Below the pieces are notes generated by a model. It did no database searches. It saw only the letters and a program-made list of their open reading frames with translations, and was not told where the DNA came from. The position numbers and the translations under genes are program-made. Positions 33,590-45,600 of a stretch of DNA of 64,000 nt are shown in pieces (positions within the stretch are counted from its first letter, which is position 1; each line of letters starts with the position of its first letter). The stretch is taken from NCBI RefSeq assembly GCF_004011695.2, contig NC_082421.1, positions 372,001 through 436,000 on the forward strand. The letters are read 5' to 3'. Source of the DNA: Ascochyta rabiei. Lineage: Eukaryota > Ascomycota > Dothideomycetes > Pleosporales > Didymellaceae.

Positions 33590-34092
33590 ATCCGACTTAC
33601 GCCATTACCGAACCCACCCTACCTTCCTCATGCATCAAATTCCTAGTGCACTCCTCCAACTTGTCGCCGAGCTGCGCATCATTAGTAGGATCAATCTGCC
33701 ACGTCGGCTCTCCGAAACGCTTGAACATCTCCAGCTACCCACTACTTTACCCAGCCGTCATGTCCTGACCCGCCACAAAGAACAAACTCATGTATGAGCG
33801 TTTATCGGCCGGCCATATCATGCCAACCATGTGCGAAACGGAGAAGACACTTGGCATGTAAAAACCTGGCCCGCTCACTCCGTCGGCGAGGTTTGTCTCG
33901 ACGAAACCCGGATGGACGCACGAGTTCCAGATCTCGCCGTCCTTATTGCGGGCGCCAGGGAAGCCGAGGCCGTACTTACGTGCAGGGTCTTGGTGTGCAG
34001 AATGTTGGCTGTATTGCTCTGGCAATAGAGGGTCCACACGCTGCCGTCATCCAGCAAGTTAGCAGGGCAAGAAGTGACAAAAAAAGACATAC
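33590..34092 (-). pseudogene. Short-chain dehydrogenase/reductase fragment, broken
   Basis: Minus-strand pieces match the C-terminal half of fungal SDR proteins: DDGSVWTLYCQSNTANILHT (about 34055-33996), then after a frame change KYGLGFPGARNKDG, CVHPGFVETNLADGVSGPGF, FFVAGQDMTAG and, past two stops, MFKRFGEPTWQ. The catalytic YxxxK is damaged (YCQSN, Lys replaced by Asn). The N-terminal half with the Rossmann glycine motif is absent. The stops after QDMTAG are TAA and TAG, compatible with RIP. This is a dead 5'-truncated copy near the transposon island. Confidence 0.8.
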
Positions 34093-34392
34093 AACAGCGG
34101 GTATTCGCTAGTGGTCACCCACCTAACTACTAATCCGCCGGTACGTTGCTTAAATAGGGCTGAGCGAACGGGAAGTCTTGTTTTCAACGTCCTATGGTCG
34201 TATGTGGAAGAACAAGTTAAGAAAGACTATTATATCATACGTAAACAGCATCGGCCCTCGAGCCTCATTGTGTGGTCACAGCGTTACCCAGGCTATATTT
34301 TCCCACATTTAACATTGAATCGTTAGGTCGTCACTCTTCTTGCCTCAGTTCTGCACTGGAGGTATCAACCTCAACCAACCGGTACGCATAGC

Positions 34393-34907
34393 TTACTGCT
34401 GGTGCGAGTGTGAAGCGCGTCCGCCCTGTACACCCAAGTCATGAGCGAGCTGGCTGCCAGCCTTGAAAGTGCCGTCCGGGTTTCGACCGTTGGCGTCAGC
34501 ATCACCACTCTGGCCATCATGACCATGCTCGTGAGACGCATGACCACCCTTGACCCCAAGATCGTGGGCGAGCTTGCTGCCGGCCTTGAAGGTGCCATCG
34601 GGGTTACGCTACAGGGTGTCAGTAAATCGAAGAACATGATGCGAGGTGGAGAACCATGTACACCACTCTCGTCGCTGATGGCACTGCTGGTGGTGCTTTG
34701 ATGGTGAGCAATGTGGCCTCCCTGAGCGCCCAGCTCCTTGGCGAGCTCAGAGCCCTTGGTGAAGGTACCGTCAGGGTTACGGTCTGGGTGCTCGGTGTTG
34801 GCAGAGTCGTTGTGAGCACCGTGGGAAGCGTGGCCGCCTTTGGCTGCGATCTCCTTCAGCTCGTCCTTGGGAAGGTTGGCGAAGTTTGCGGGGTTGGAGG
34901 AAGCCAT
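34393..34907 (-). CDS. Con-10/KGG-repeat stress or conidiation protein
   Basis: Two exons (34907-34662, 34608-34393) with a 53-nt intron give 153 residues. The protein is made of repeats of the Con-10/stress-induced KGG type: KGGHASHGAHN, RNPDGTFTKGSELAKELG with AQGGHIAHH, RNPDGTFKAGSKLAHDLG with VKGGHASHEHGH, and RNPDGTFKAGSQLAHDLG with VQGGRASH. No signal peptide or membrane segment. Related proteins are small, hydrophilic and abundant in conidia or under desiccation stress; biochemical function is not established. It is divergent from the UNG gene. The repeated-unit structure makes the model reliable; the assignment to Con-10 rather than another KGG protein is by motif only. Confidence 0.85.
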
Positions 34908-35518
34908 TTCGGTGTTGTTGTGTAGAAGGTAAAGTTCAATTTGTTGTTCTTTGGGTAGGGGTGAAGAAGCCGGTCACAGAACCGGGCGCAGAGTGGTTGT
35001 AGACCGAGGTGAGAGAGATACAGCCTTGTTATATCCCATGTTTACCTCTCTTTCTCTGCAAACTTTGACGTGATGCTGCCTAGCAATGGCAAGCAACCGT
35101 GGGCAAACAAGGGTCTTGGAAAATACAAAGCGATGCAGATCCCACCAAGCATCTCTTCTGATTCGATGTGCCTGGAAGATTGGGAAGCCACGCCTGTTGC
35201 AGCCTGCTCGCACCCCTGCCGTTGTGTGTTCTCTGCAGTCAGCAGACATGACATCATCCTTGGCAACGCGGATGGACGCGAAACGCGATCGCCTGATCAC
35301 GTGTAAGCTTGCCAGGCTTTATCCAATCATAGAACGGCGGAGCGCGAGGTGATCGACGTCACGTCGCGTGCGTTGCTTTCACGCTGTGCAACTGAGCTCT
35401 AGATAACCTACCTCAACACATCAAGTGTCTGCGCCTCTGTCACTATTCAATTAATCAGCATCATACGTCGTTTCGTCTTGTGCGCTTGAAGCCGTTCCCT
35501 AAAACCAACTCTGGCGAA
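34908..35518. promoter_or_regulatory. Divergent upstream region of Con-10-like and UNG genes
   Basis: About 610 bp between the two start codons. No gene seen. Both promoters must be here; I identify no defined element. Confidence 0.5.
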
Positions 35519-36751
35519 ATGAGTCTCAAGCGCAAAGCTGCTGAAGCCGCGACCGACGCGACGAAGAAGCCAAAGCCAAATGGCAGCATCACGGCGTTTT
35601 TCGGCGCACCGAAACCCTCTCCGAACGCAAACACTTCTTCGGCTGCTGCCGCGAAGTTCGACCGAGACGCGTGGGTCTCGAAGCTCACAGACGAGCAGAA
35701 AGAACTACTGCAATTAGAGCTCGACACATTACATGAGAGTTGGCTGTCTCATCTGAAGGATGTGCTTGTCAACCCACAATTCTTGGAACTGAAGAGGTTC
35801 TTGAAGAAAGAACTGAGTAGTGGAAAGACCGTGTTCCCGCCGATGAGGGACGTGTACTCCTGGTATGCACTTGTAGTTATTGTCCGATGAGGCATTGACA
35901 GCTTACCATGCTGGCCAGGTCACGACACACACCACTCAACACTGTCAAAGTCGTCATCACAGGCCAAGATCCCTATCACGGGCCCAACCAAGCCCACGGC
36001 CTCTCCTTCTCTGTCCGCCCTCCTACACCTGCACCGCCTTCGCTGCAGAACATCTACAAAGCCCTCAAGAAAGACTACCCTGACTACCAGCCGCCCCCGA
36101 AGAAGGGTGGTCTGTTAACACCCTGGGCAGATCGAGGAGTTCTACTTCTCAATACATGCTTGACGGTGCGCAGGGGAGAGGCCAACTCGCATCAGGGCAA
36201 GGGATGGGAGCTGCTGACACAAAAAGTCATTGATACCGTTGTGAAGGTGCGCAATAATGGCGTCGTCTTCATGGCGTGGGGTTCTCCTGCGCAGAAAAGG
36301 ACTGTTGGCATTCCAGTGGACAAACATCTCATCTTGAAGAGCGTGCACCCTAGTCCGCTGAGTGCAATGAGAGGTTTCGTAAGCTACCAAATCCAGGCTA
36401 TACTACCCCCGCATGCGTATGCTAATGTTAACGCAGTTTGACTGCCATCACTTTACCAAGGCGAACGAATGGCTTGTGCAACGATACGGTAAGGACGGCG
36501 GTATCGACTGGGACCTGAACGTAGACCCCGAAGACGTCGTCGAGCCTAGCAAGACCGGCCAGCCCACGGACCCAAAGGACAAACTCCAATCGAAGGGTAG
36601 CCCAAGCGCGAAGGAAAACGAAGCTCCGTCACAGGCTACAAATGCACTACAGAGTAAGACCATGGAGGACAGCGGCGGCGATAAAACCGCTGACCCAGAG
36701 GCTGAAATCGACTCCGACGAAGAGGCGGCTCTGAGGGAAGCTGGACTGTAA
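35519..36751 (+). CDS. UNG1: Uracil-DNA glycosylase
   Basis: Three exons (35519-35862, 35919-36378, 36437-36751) give 372 residues. An N-terminal basic tail (MSLKRKAAEAATDATKKPKP) with a PCNA-box-like SITAFFG precedes the family-1 UDG domain. The water-activating motif GQDPYHGPNQAHGLSFSV is at about 130-147, LLLNTCLTVRRGEANSHQGKG provides the uracil pocket Asn, and HPSPLSAMRGF carries the catalytic His and intercalating segment. The enzyme removes uracil from DNA in nucleus and mitochondria to start base-excision repair. The C-terminal 75 residues are an acidic Lys/Glu-rich tail (DSDEEAALREAGL) common in fungal UNG. Start chosen at the first ATG in frame. Confidence 0.95.
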
Positions 36752-37287
36752 ACGAAAGCCTCAACCCTGGGCCAATGCAGGTACCGGACTTTTGCCATCT
36801 GCAAGGTGCAGAAGGATCATTGCATAGAGACTCAGCTCGAACAGGCGCACAACTATACCCCCGCAGTGGGCCACTTTTCGGTCTTCACATCCCGGTCCTC
36901 CAATTTCAGTAGCAAGGTCCGAAACCGTACATGTCAGAAGCTCTTGTCTTGAAAGAATGAGCTGCCTCTCAAAACCGACCATGGTGCGCCAAGGTTCAAC
37001 GGCATCAATCACAGATTGAGCGCCAGTATACTTGAAGATCTTCCTTAGATAGACCACACACTGAAAGTCGAGAAAAGCTCTCTCAGACACCTATCTCCTC
37101 TGCTACTTGCCCTTGACTGAGTCAGTAGGCTTCACCAGAAGGGCAATGTTTGTGGATGAGAGCACGTTGTTCGGATGCGTGGCAAGCAGTTTACTTCTGA
37201 TCAGCGCTAATCAGCAGCTGTCAATCGTCCTACTATTCAGATCATAGTCAACGGTAACGAAGCACGTGGAACTGAAGAAATCTCGTT
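36752..37287. other. Intergenic region after UNG
   Basis: Contains the 3' ends of two convergent genes. A minus-strand frame of 109 codons (36761-37090) has no recognisable motif and overlaps the UNG 3' region; I do not call it. Confidence 0.45.
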
Positions 37288-38115
37288 CTATGTATTCTCC
37301 CATCGCTTTCGCATCATGACCTCTACGTCCTCCGTCTTGAATAGACGTAACAGGCCTCTTGCCGCACAATACATCTTCTCGTCCCGTACATCCAAGTACA
37401 GCCACTTGAACCCATGCAAGCGATCTCGAACATACACAACGAACTTCGTGTATGATGTTTCCACATTAGCGACCGAACAGTCCTCTTGGTACGGCTGCGC
37501 AAGCAAACCCAGCTCCTCCACACTCTTCCTTGCTTGCGAATTCAAGAGCTGGAGCCATTGCATCGTAGCATAGGCCTGATACCGCCCCCTCAGACATGGC
37601 CCTGTAAGGAACAGGAAGTTTCGACCACGATATAGAAACGGAAGTGCTTCATCATGGACCTGCCTTGAGACTCGCAAGATGGCTACCTTAGGGCGATGTT
37701 CGAGTTCGATACTTGTGGCCAGGCGCAAGATGTTTAACTGGCCGTGCGCAGCTTGCAGAAGTCACAGGCCCTGATTCGGACATGTGAAGTGCACGTTCGG
37801 GCCACAGCACTGGTGGCGTGTATAGAAGTGGGATTCGTGTTGGCCTTCTTCATGGCGAGTATCTTCTCGCGCACATGTGCAGAAGTCGATCGGCGTTGTA
37901 CCGGCAAACGTGGTATTGCTTGGGTCATCGAGATACGGCCAGCTGAGTGCATAACTGATGGTCGTGATATTCCTTTTTGAAAGTGGAGAGAGGACGTAGG
38001 TATATATCTTCGAACGTATGGAGGAAGGGAGATTGAGGAAAGGAGAAGCTGATGCTGCTGCAGACATCGAAGATGATGGTGAAGGACAGGCCTGATTCGT
38101 TACACGGAACAACAC
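37288..38115 (-). CDS. 2EXR/F-box-like fungal protein of unknown function
   Basis: Two exons (38115-37795, 37737-37288) joined by a 57-nt intron give 256 residues. The N-terminal PFLNLPSSIRSKIYTYVLSP and the later AILRVSRQVHDEALPFLYRG are the hallmark pair of the large fungal 2EXR/F-box-like family, where the leucine-proline helix starts the domain and the 'VSRQ..EEAL..LY' segment follows. Function in this family is generally unknown; an adaptor role is speculative. The intron donor GTGCAC is not the best match, so the exact junction is uncertain. The start could also be the Met 16 codons downstream. Confidence 0.7.
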
Positions 38116-39391
38116 GGGAGTATAGTTGTAACGGACATATACTGTAGTTTGGATTGCGAAGGAACGAATGACTTTGGCTACTAGTTACCTAGGTCAAATC
38201 AGTATCGCGATTATTTTTGATATAATAGCGAAGATGCATGCCGCCGACCCAAACGACACATTTCATGATGGGCGAGTATAATAATCGACCGATCAGAAAG
38301 CAAGGGTCAGGTCTGAGAAAGGTCCTGTCTCTAGGTGACGTAAAGGGACGAATATAGACCCACGCTGGAAGCCAACTTAGCAGCAGCGACTTCTGATACT
38401 CAGAATAGCACGACACGCATAACACACCTCACAACGCGCGAACGACAACTGGTGTACAGGTACTTGTGGTCGACCAAAAAGGGTAATGCCTTGTAGCCAA
38501 AAATAGTGAACTTAGTTGGAAGCTAGAATGAGCGTGAGACCAACAACGCTTGCAATAGCGGCGATACTTGGCCGACTCCGAACACAAGAAATTCGAGAAG
38601 ACCGGCGCGCCAGATGTGAGGGATGCAGTACGAATCGCTCTTGATGAGCATATACACACAATCGTGGACCTGCATCATCACGAATTTCAAAAGACCAAAA
38701 ATATGTACCGTCCATTATATTTACCTTCGCTCCACCAGGCCACGAGGACCACGAAGAGAAGGGGGTAAGCAGACGCAAATCGCTCTGACCTCCGTTTTCC
38801 CCTCCATCATCCTCATTTGAACGAAGAGCAGAGTGAATACGGAGGTGTTCAGTTTATGTAAAGAAGAAAAGAAGTTCCAAGAGGCGCGCGGGAGATAGGG
38901 AAAACCGAGATTTACGATGACTAAGCCGCGCTACGCTTTTTGGGGTTAGGCGGTCTACGTTTTTGGCAGGGCTTCGATGTGACCAATGAGCAGGTTGGAG
39001 AGAGTAAGATGATGGCGCAGTTGCGAGGGTGGGGCTGAAATGGTGGGGTGGGATTTTATTGTTAAGTTGGGCGTGACTCTTGTGGTGCTTTGTTTAAGCA
39101 GGTCTGTGTAATTTGTATCAAAGGTAGGCTATTAGTATTCGGTACATAGTCGTACTGAGTGAAAAGCTGACGTTCCGTTCGTTGAAGTTTCGCACTTTTA
39201 CAAAATCTCTCGACTACCAAAACCCAACCACGAACACACCACTTCACCAACAACAAACCACTTCCAGCCGTTCGCGATACACGACCGCTGGTGGAACGAC
39301 CACACTAAAAACTACTCGAGTGCGCACAGAAGCCCGAGAACAAACTACACTACACCACACCACCTTCTACACGCCCACACACCCCCACAAC
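38116..39391. other. Intergenic region between the 2EXR-like and PP28-like genes
   Basis: About 1.3 kb. Open frames on both strands at 38429-38820 overlap and conflict. One minus-strand frame ends in a hydrophobic stretch (PSIAAIASVVGLTLILASN) and could be the last exon of a small membrane protein, but no family is recognised. The rest holds the PP28 promoter and a C/A-rich 5' leader (39230-39391). Confidence 0.35.
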
Positions 39392-40187
39392 ATGTCTTCA
39401 GCACGCGGTCGCGGTGGCAAGTTTAACAAGATCAAGCGCGGAGGTGGCAAGAAGTTCTCGAGAGATCTGCAGCCTCTCAACGCTGATGGCGAGGTCGTAG
39501 GCATGTGGGGCGTACGTACAGCTCTTTGCAGGCTGGCGAGAACAGCAACTAACAGCCCTATAGGAGCAGCCCGAGAAGGTCGACGAGGAGTCGAGTGAGG
39601 ATGGCTCTTCCTCTGAGGAGTCCGGCGAAGACGAAGATGGCAAGCCGAACCAGGAGGAGATGACCCGTGAGCAGCGTCGCGACGCCGCCAAAGCTCGCAA
39701 GCAAGCAGCGATAGCTAGGAAATCGAAGAAGGCTCCCGAGGCCGGTGACCTGCCCACCTCCGACGAAGAGAGCGAAGACGACGACATGCCCGCGAACCCC
39801 AACCACACTGCCAAAGCGCGCACCCAGGCCACAAAAGCCCCTGTCGACCCCGACGCAGCTCCAGAACCCGCCGCCAAGGGCAAGGGCAAGCAGGACGTCT
39901 CTCAACTGTCCCGTCGTGAGCGCGAGGCTCTCCAGGCACAGCAGGCAAAGGAGCGTTACGAGAAGCTACATGCCGAGGGCAAGACCGACCAGGCGCGTGC
40001 CGACCTTGAGCGTCTCAAGCTCGTCAAGGAGCGCCGTGAGGCCGAGGCTGCGCGCAAGAAGGCTGAGGCTGAGGAGCGTGCGGAGCTGGACAAAGAGAAG
40101 GCTGAGCTCATGGCGCGTGAAGCCCGGAGGAGGGAGCAGGCTATGGGCAAGGCCAACCGCTTGGCCAAGGGTGGAAAGAAGAAGTAA
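39392..40187 (+). CDS. PP28/PDAP1-like casein kinase substrate phosphoprotein
   Basis: Two exons (39392-39511, 39564-40187) encode 247 residues. The start GRGGKFNKIKRGGGKKFSRD and the C-terminal block VSQLSRREREALQAQQAKER with YEKLHAEGKTDQARADLERL match the PP28 (PDAP1, 28-kDa heat- and acid-stable phosphoprotein) family. Between them lies an acidic Ser/Glu-rich region (DEESSEDGSSSEESGEDEDG) with casein kinase II-type sites. The end is a charged coiled coil (KERREAEAARKKAEAEERAE). The molecular role is poorly defined. The intron is short with a GTACGT donor and is phase 0. Confidence 0.88.
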
Positions 40188-40790
40188 ACTGTCGTAGAGT
40201 TATCGACAATTTCGAGTGCGTGTTGGCCTATAACGGTCATCGCACAACAGTACGGACTGGTCATTGTGTTTTGCATAGCCTGCGGAGGTATTGGTTCACC
40301 GTTTCAGCAGTTGCTAAAGATGCTTTGTGATCAGACAATAGGCGGGAACACAGAAACCCCAGCCACTTCCATGTCAACTGGAAGCTTGTCATTATCAGAG
40401 CAGGCACAGCAATACGACATCACCTATTTCCTGGCCTGCAAATCCCAGTTAATTTAACGCTTGGATCCAGTCTTGTGCTACCTTGCAAAGACCTATCTTC
40501 TCTGTGCTATGCATGCCCTCGCACATGGTTTGTACGCCAGATGTGAGTTGTTTGGTCGAGAGCATGTCCTCTGGAAACTTCGAAGGCCTGTACTTCTCGT
40601 ATATCGGGTTCTGAAGCCCTTGAGCGCCCCTGAGCCTTGGAGCCCCACCAATGGCGCGCCACTTCTCGATCGTCAACTTCACAGCTCCGTCATCACTCGT
40701 CCCAGCTCATAAACACCACTATGCCTCCATTGATGCTCGCCACTGCGCGATTGTGGCTGTACTTGACAAATTTCCGATACACGATAGATC
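40188..40790. other. Intergenic region between PP28-like and HNH genes
   Basis: About 600 bp holding the PP28 3' end and the HNH-gene promoter. Short conflicting open frames only. Confidence 0.5.
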
Positions 40791-41697
40791 ATGGCTGAAC
40801 CCATACCTGCCGAGGAACAGTCAAACTATGAGACCTTCCGCGATTACATGAGCGAGCCTATTATGAAGGCGCTCGCACTGCCGGCCGAGAAAGCGAAGCC
40901 CAAGAAGAAGAGAATGGCCAAAAAGAGCGCAAAATACAAGCCTGTGGGCATGTTTGCGCCTGCCAAACCGCAAGTTGAAGCTCCCAGCACCACTTCAACC
41001 AGCACGCCTTCAGCAAGCGACGCTGAAGACCTAGGCGAGTTCATCGATGTGCATCTTCCCTTTCCAAGCACCTTGGCCACTACTGACATTAACCCAGTAC
41101 CTGAGCGGCCTCATTTTCCCCTCTCTCCCACCCGATCTGCGCACCCTGTCGTACCCCAAGTTCCGCGACTCCACTCTCCTCCAAGACACCTACACAACCC
41201 CCCTCTCCGCCTCAACATACATACACCTTCTCACCACCCTTCCGCCCACCGCTATAGACAGTCTGGAATCCTATGCGCTCCTCCCCAGCCCCAGCGATAC
41301 ACATGACCATCACAACCTCCTGACACCTGTCTTCACATCCTACATCTCCGCCGTCACACTGCCACCCCCAATATGGGTGACAACGCGCACGACTGAATGC
41401 GAGCTGTGCGAGAGAGACTGGGTGCCGCTCACCTACCATCATTTGATACCGAAGAGCACACATGATCGGGTGAGGAAGAGGGGATGGCACGACGAAGAGG
41501 TGATGAACAGCGTGGCGTGGTTGTGTAGGGCTTGTCACAGCTTTGTGCACAGACTTGCAAGCAACGAGGGTCTGGCACGATATTACTATACCGTCGAATT
41601 GATCAGGGAGGGAGGCGTGGACCAGGATGAGGCGAAGGCGCAGGAGGTTGAGGGGTGGGTCAAGTGGGTTGGTGGTGTGCGGTGGAAGAGTAGATGA
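40791..41697 (+). CDS. HNH-fold protein (putative nuclease domain)
   Basis: Two exons (40791-41048, 41098-41697) encode 285 residues. The C-terminal third has an HNH-like zinc arrangement: CELCERDWVPLTYHHLIPKS with a CxxC and the double His, then VAWLCRACHSFVHRLASNEG with a second CxxC-H. This layout matches HNH/restriction-endonuclease-like folds found in many fungal proteins. The N-terminal half is basic and low complexity (KAKPKKKRMAKKSAKYK), perhaps a nuclear localisation signal, followed by a Leu/Thr/Pro-rich middle. No neighbouring phage or mobile gene suggests a selfish role. Whether it cuts DNA is unknown. Confidence 0.8.
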
Positions 41698-42633
41698 TGC
41701 AGGGAAAATCGTGTAGTACGAAAAGACACATAAATGAGGGTGTATTGGCAACGCAGGAAGCCGAAGTTCTATGTTCATGATTCCTGCACACCATATCAAA
41801 GAGCAAGAATCTGTATAGGCACACACGCTGCAACGAGTCGAACACCACTACACAGTGGTGCACACCCTAGACATCGCCATCTTCTCGAATGCTGACCTTC
41901 TTGCTATTAGCAAAACTATATCCTCAACCACACCTATTTCGTCGCATCTCCCAAGCTCGCCACACACTCTCTTCCATCACGGTCTCAATTGCGTAATCCC
42001 GCCACCATGCGCGTCTCCCTCGCAAATCGACGTCCCAATAGCAAGCACGTTCTCATGTTGCGGCAAATCCCCTACCTAGCACACATCTAACTGTTATTTA
42101 TGAAAGGAGTCCAGTAGATACGACGCAATCGACTACTGTAGCCTACTAACTCCCAGACCTTTCACCTTTGTCCCTCAGAAATCGGCGGTTTACAAGACTA
42201 CACCAAAGGCTTCCGGAGGTCTCACAGAAATACGCGGTTGTATCTGGCCTGTTTAACTAGGTAAGATGCAACTTTTCTGAAGCTGACCAGCACACTCATG
42301 CAGATGTGTACGATCTTACAAACTTCAATACAGAGTCCATCGGTAAACACGCTCGGCTGACAGAAGAACGAAGAATGGATGTACTGGTTGTTGAATCTAT
42401 CTAGCGACCCAACTATCAACCGTGAAGATCGCGTACCAACCTGAATATTTGGGAGGCTGTTCATAACCTTGTCATTGCAGACTGAACATTGGAAGCCGAA
42501 CTAGATGACCTGAACCGTAAGCTGCTTCTTCCTCAGTAAACCTGATTCGTCGCCGAAGCTGCACATGCAGAGTCTCTCACACCATCATCCCACCACTGCA
42601 GCCTGCTCAGAGTGCTGGTCACAATCAAACATC
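41698..42633. other. Intergenic region between HNH and argonaute genes
   Basis: About 940 bp between convergent genes. No supported coding frame, RNA gene or repeat. Confidence 0.5.
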
Positions 42634-45600
42634 TTAGATGTACCACATGACATCCTTCAGACCGCGAGCGTTCTGAAGGGGCATGAGAGGAGGAATCTCG
42701 ACGTTGCGGTTCGTAGAGCCCGTCTCGGAGGTGCGGTCAGCGTGCGACTCCTTCTTACCGGAAGAGACAGGGCTGTCGCTGAGGTGAGCACGAGCACGGT
42801 CGGCAGCCAGGTGAGCATAGTAAACTGCCGGGTGCAAAGACACCGGGGTGGTTGAGCGGACATAGTGGTATGAATGCTCGAAGATGAACTGCTGGAGCTC
42901 GGCGGCCTGCCACTCACCCTCGTTGAGGATGCACTGGTAGTGGATGGGACGCGCGGTACCCTTTATGGCGACGTGTGAGCAGAGGTAGAAATCAAACTCG
43001 AACGGATGTGTGCAGCCAGACTCCACAAGTGTTCCTGGGAGTGGGTTGCCGTTACGGTCACCCTTGCCAGCGTCTGGGAAGAAACGAATGTGGTGGCGCT
43101 TCCCAGCAATGACGACAGTAAACTTGGGCATCTTTACTCCAAGTTGGGCGAAGAAGGCCTTCATATCGCGGACTTCCTCCTCTAACACAGCAGCGTATTG
43201 ACCCCTAAGAGATGTCAGAATGTAATGTTATAACGGCTTTTTGAGGCGTACATACTCAGAAACACCATCTCGAATGAATAGGACACGCTCAGGCGCATGG
43301 CCGCTACCAAGACGTTGTATCCAGTTTTTGGCCATGGGGCCGAAGTGGTGTTGGATGTTAGACGTCGTGATCATCTCGACACGGTTTCCGTTGGTCTGAA
43401 CGTCGGCCCAGTACTTGACGAAAAATGCATCAGCCGAGACGGTGATGGCGGCGAAGGAAGCAGCCTCTCCAGATCCGGCACCAGGAGCAGGGTGAGAAAC
43501 GTCTGCGCCGACCACCATCGTGCGAGTGGAAGCGGCCTTGGGGTTCAGCTTGGGGACTGGCGTCGTGTTAGCATGTTGATAGACCTATGGTAGTGGAGCG
43601 CTTACTGAGGGAACTCTTCGCAACAGAAGTGCAACCACCCAACTTGGCGTTGACCTTCATGCAGACGTTGGAGATGTACTGGGGAGAGGCCGACATGACA
43701 TGCTTGGCCTGGAGGACCTGAGAGGCAACGCCAAAGCGGATGTCGCAGGACTTCTTGATGCGGCGATACACTTCGACGTTGCGGTTGCTCACTATGAAGA
43801 ATAAGAAGCCAGGCGTTGTGTTGTAGCGGTTGCCTGTCCCGTTCCAGGCCTTCTGGACTTCGACTTGTTAGTGCTGGAGATCACTTGAACATGTAGATAA
43901 ACTTACCAAGTTCTCCTCCGTCAGCAAGATTGCCCTGACCAAACCAAGGCTTTTTGCCGTGCTCCGGGTGTGCATCGAATTTACCTCCGTGGCTCTCGTA
44001 GATATGAACAAACTTCTGCGTAAACTGTTCAACAGCTTGTGCAGGAGGAGCTCCCCGATCTTGTATGACGCAGACGCCCCAGGCGCGAAGGGCGCGCTTG
44101 TCGTTGTTCACCGCGAACTTGCGACCACTGTAGATAGGTTAGCTGACTGAACCTGAGGGAAAGGAACATGAACAACGTACTCGAGGCGCCATCGCCCGGC
44201 AGTCATGTCCTGCGGCTTGATAGTTGCGTCCTTGGAGCCGGCACCAAACTGCACAGTCGGCTGAGGAAGGATGCGAGCCTTGACCTTTGAGGCACTGTAG
44301 TTTGTTAGCTACTGATCACAGAAGAAGGTTGGGATACTTACTTGGGGTTGACTTGGAGCCCATAGTGCTTCAGGTATGGATCGTTCGCCCAATTCAGGAG
44401 ACGGACACCCTGCTGTACAGCAGCCCAACGTTCCTTCGGGAGGGTAACGGCGAACTTGATCATGTTGGAGGTCTGGGTGTCGCTCAACTTGGTGTTGTAA
44501 CGCTGGTTGGCATCAATGCGAAGAACATCCATAGGCATGTAGATGGGTGAACCACGGATCTTCTTCGTCATCTTGACGACGGGAATGCCGGCAGTCAAGA
44601 CCATTTCGTACTTTGACTTGAAGTAGGCAGCAACAGAGATCTGCCTGCGCTGCTTGTCTGTAATACCTGGGCGACGGTCGTCGGGATCGGCGAACTTGGC
44701 TTCGACGGCATCCATGGCGACGATCTCGTCGATTGTCCACTGTGTCGGAGTTTTGGTGTGCGTAGCTGTAACACCAACCCTCCTGAAAGAGCCAAGGTCT
44801 CTCCTGAGCATCGAGTTCCTCCAGTCACGTTTAGCCTCCTTGAAGCGCGCGACGAACTGGGGTAGGCCGCAGCCAAAGACTTGGCCTCTGAAGGACGTCA
44901 GTGAGATGTTCAAAGAAGTGCATAGAGTACTCTGATCTTACATAGCTCTAGTGAGTTCCTGTGCGCGCCAGAAAGTGCCGTTCGCGACATCAACATTCAC
45001 GGAGAGTGACTTGTTGAATCTATCGTCCAGGACCGGACGAAGGGAAGCGAAGACACCCTTGAAAGCCTCAACGCCACCGCCAAGGTCGAAGCGCTGCTCA
45101 CCACGCTGGAAGAAGGACTTTTTGATTTGGGTGTATTGCTGAGACGGTCCCTCGCGCATGACATGGTCGAGAAAATTGATGGTGTCGATGCATTCGGTCG
45201 ACCACGAGGCTTGACCATTCAAGAAGGCTTGTAGGCCACTGAAGTCCACCTGGCGTGTCCAGCGAAGGTGGATTGTGTGCTTGTTTCCGCGAGCGCCGGC
45301 ACGAGTCTCCTTGCCCTCTTCGGCATCGAGGTCCACCGTGATGCGGTTGTCGTCACGAGGGAGGCGCTTTCCAGACCTGAAACAAGTTAGTGGAGAAGTC
45401 ATCACGAGGAGCTGAGATGCAATCACCATGCAAGCTTGTGGCCATCCCAGATCCAAAGGTTGGCTGGCTCGCCCAGCTCAGACTTAACGGTCTTCGACTT
45501 CCAGATCTTCTGAAGCAGTGCGCGCTTTGTATAGTCCTTAGCATCTCCGGAGTAGGCGACGTCGTACTGGTGAACGATAGTGTTCGGAGACTTGATGACG

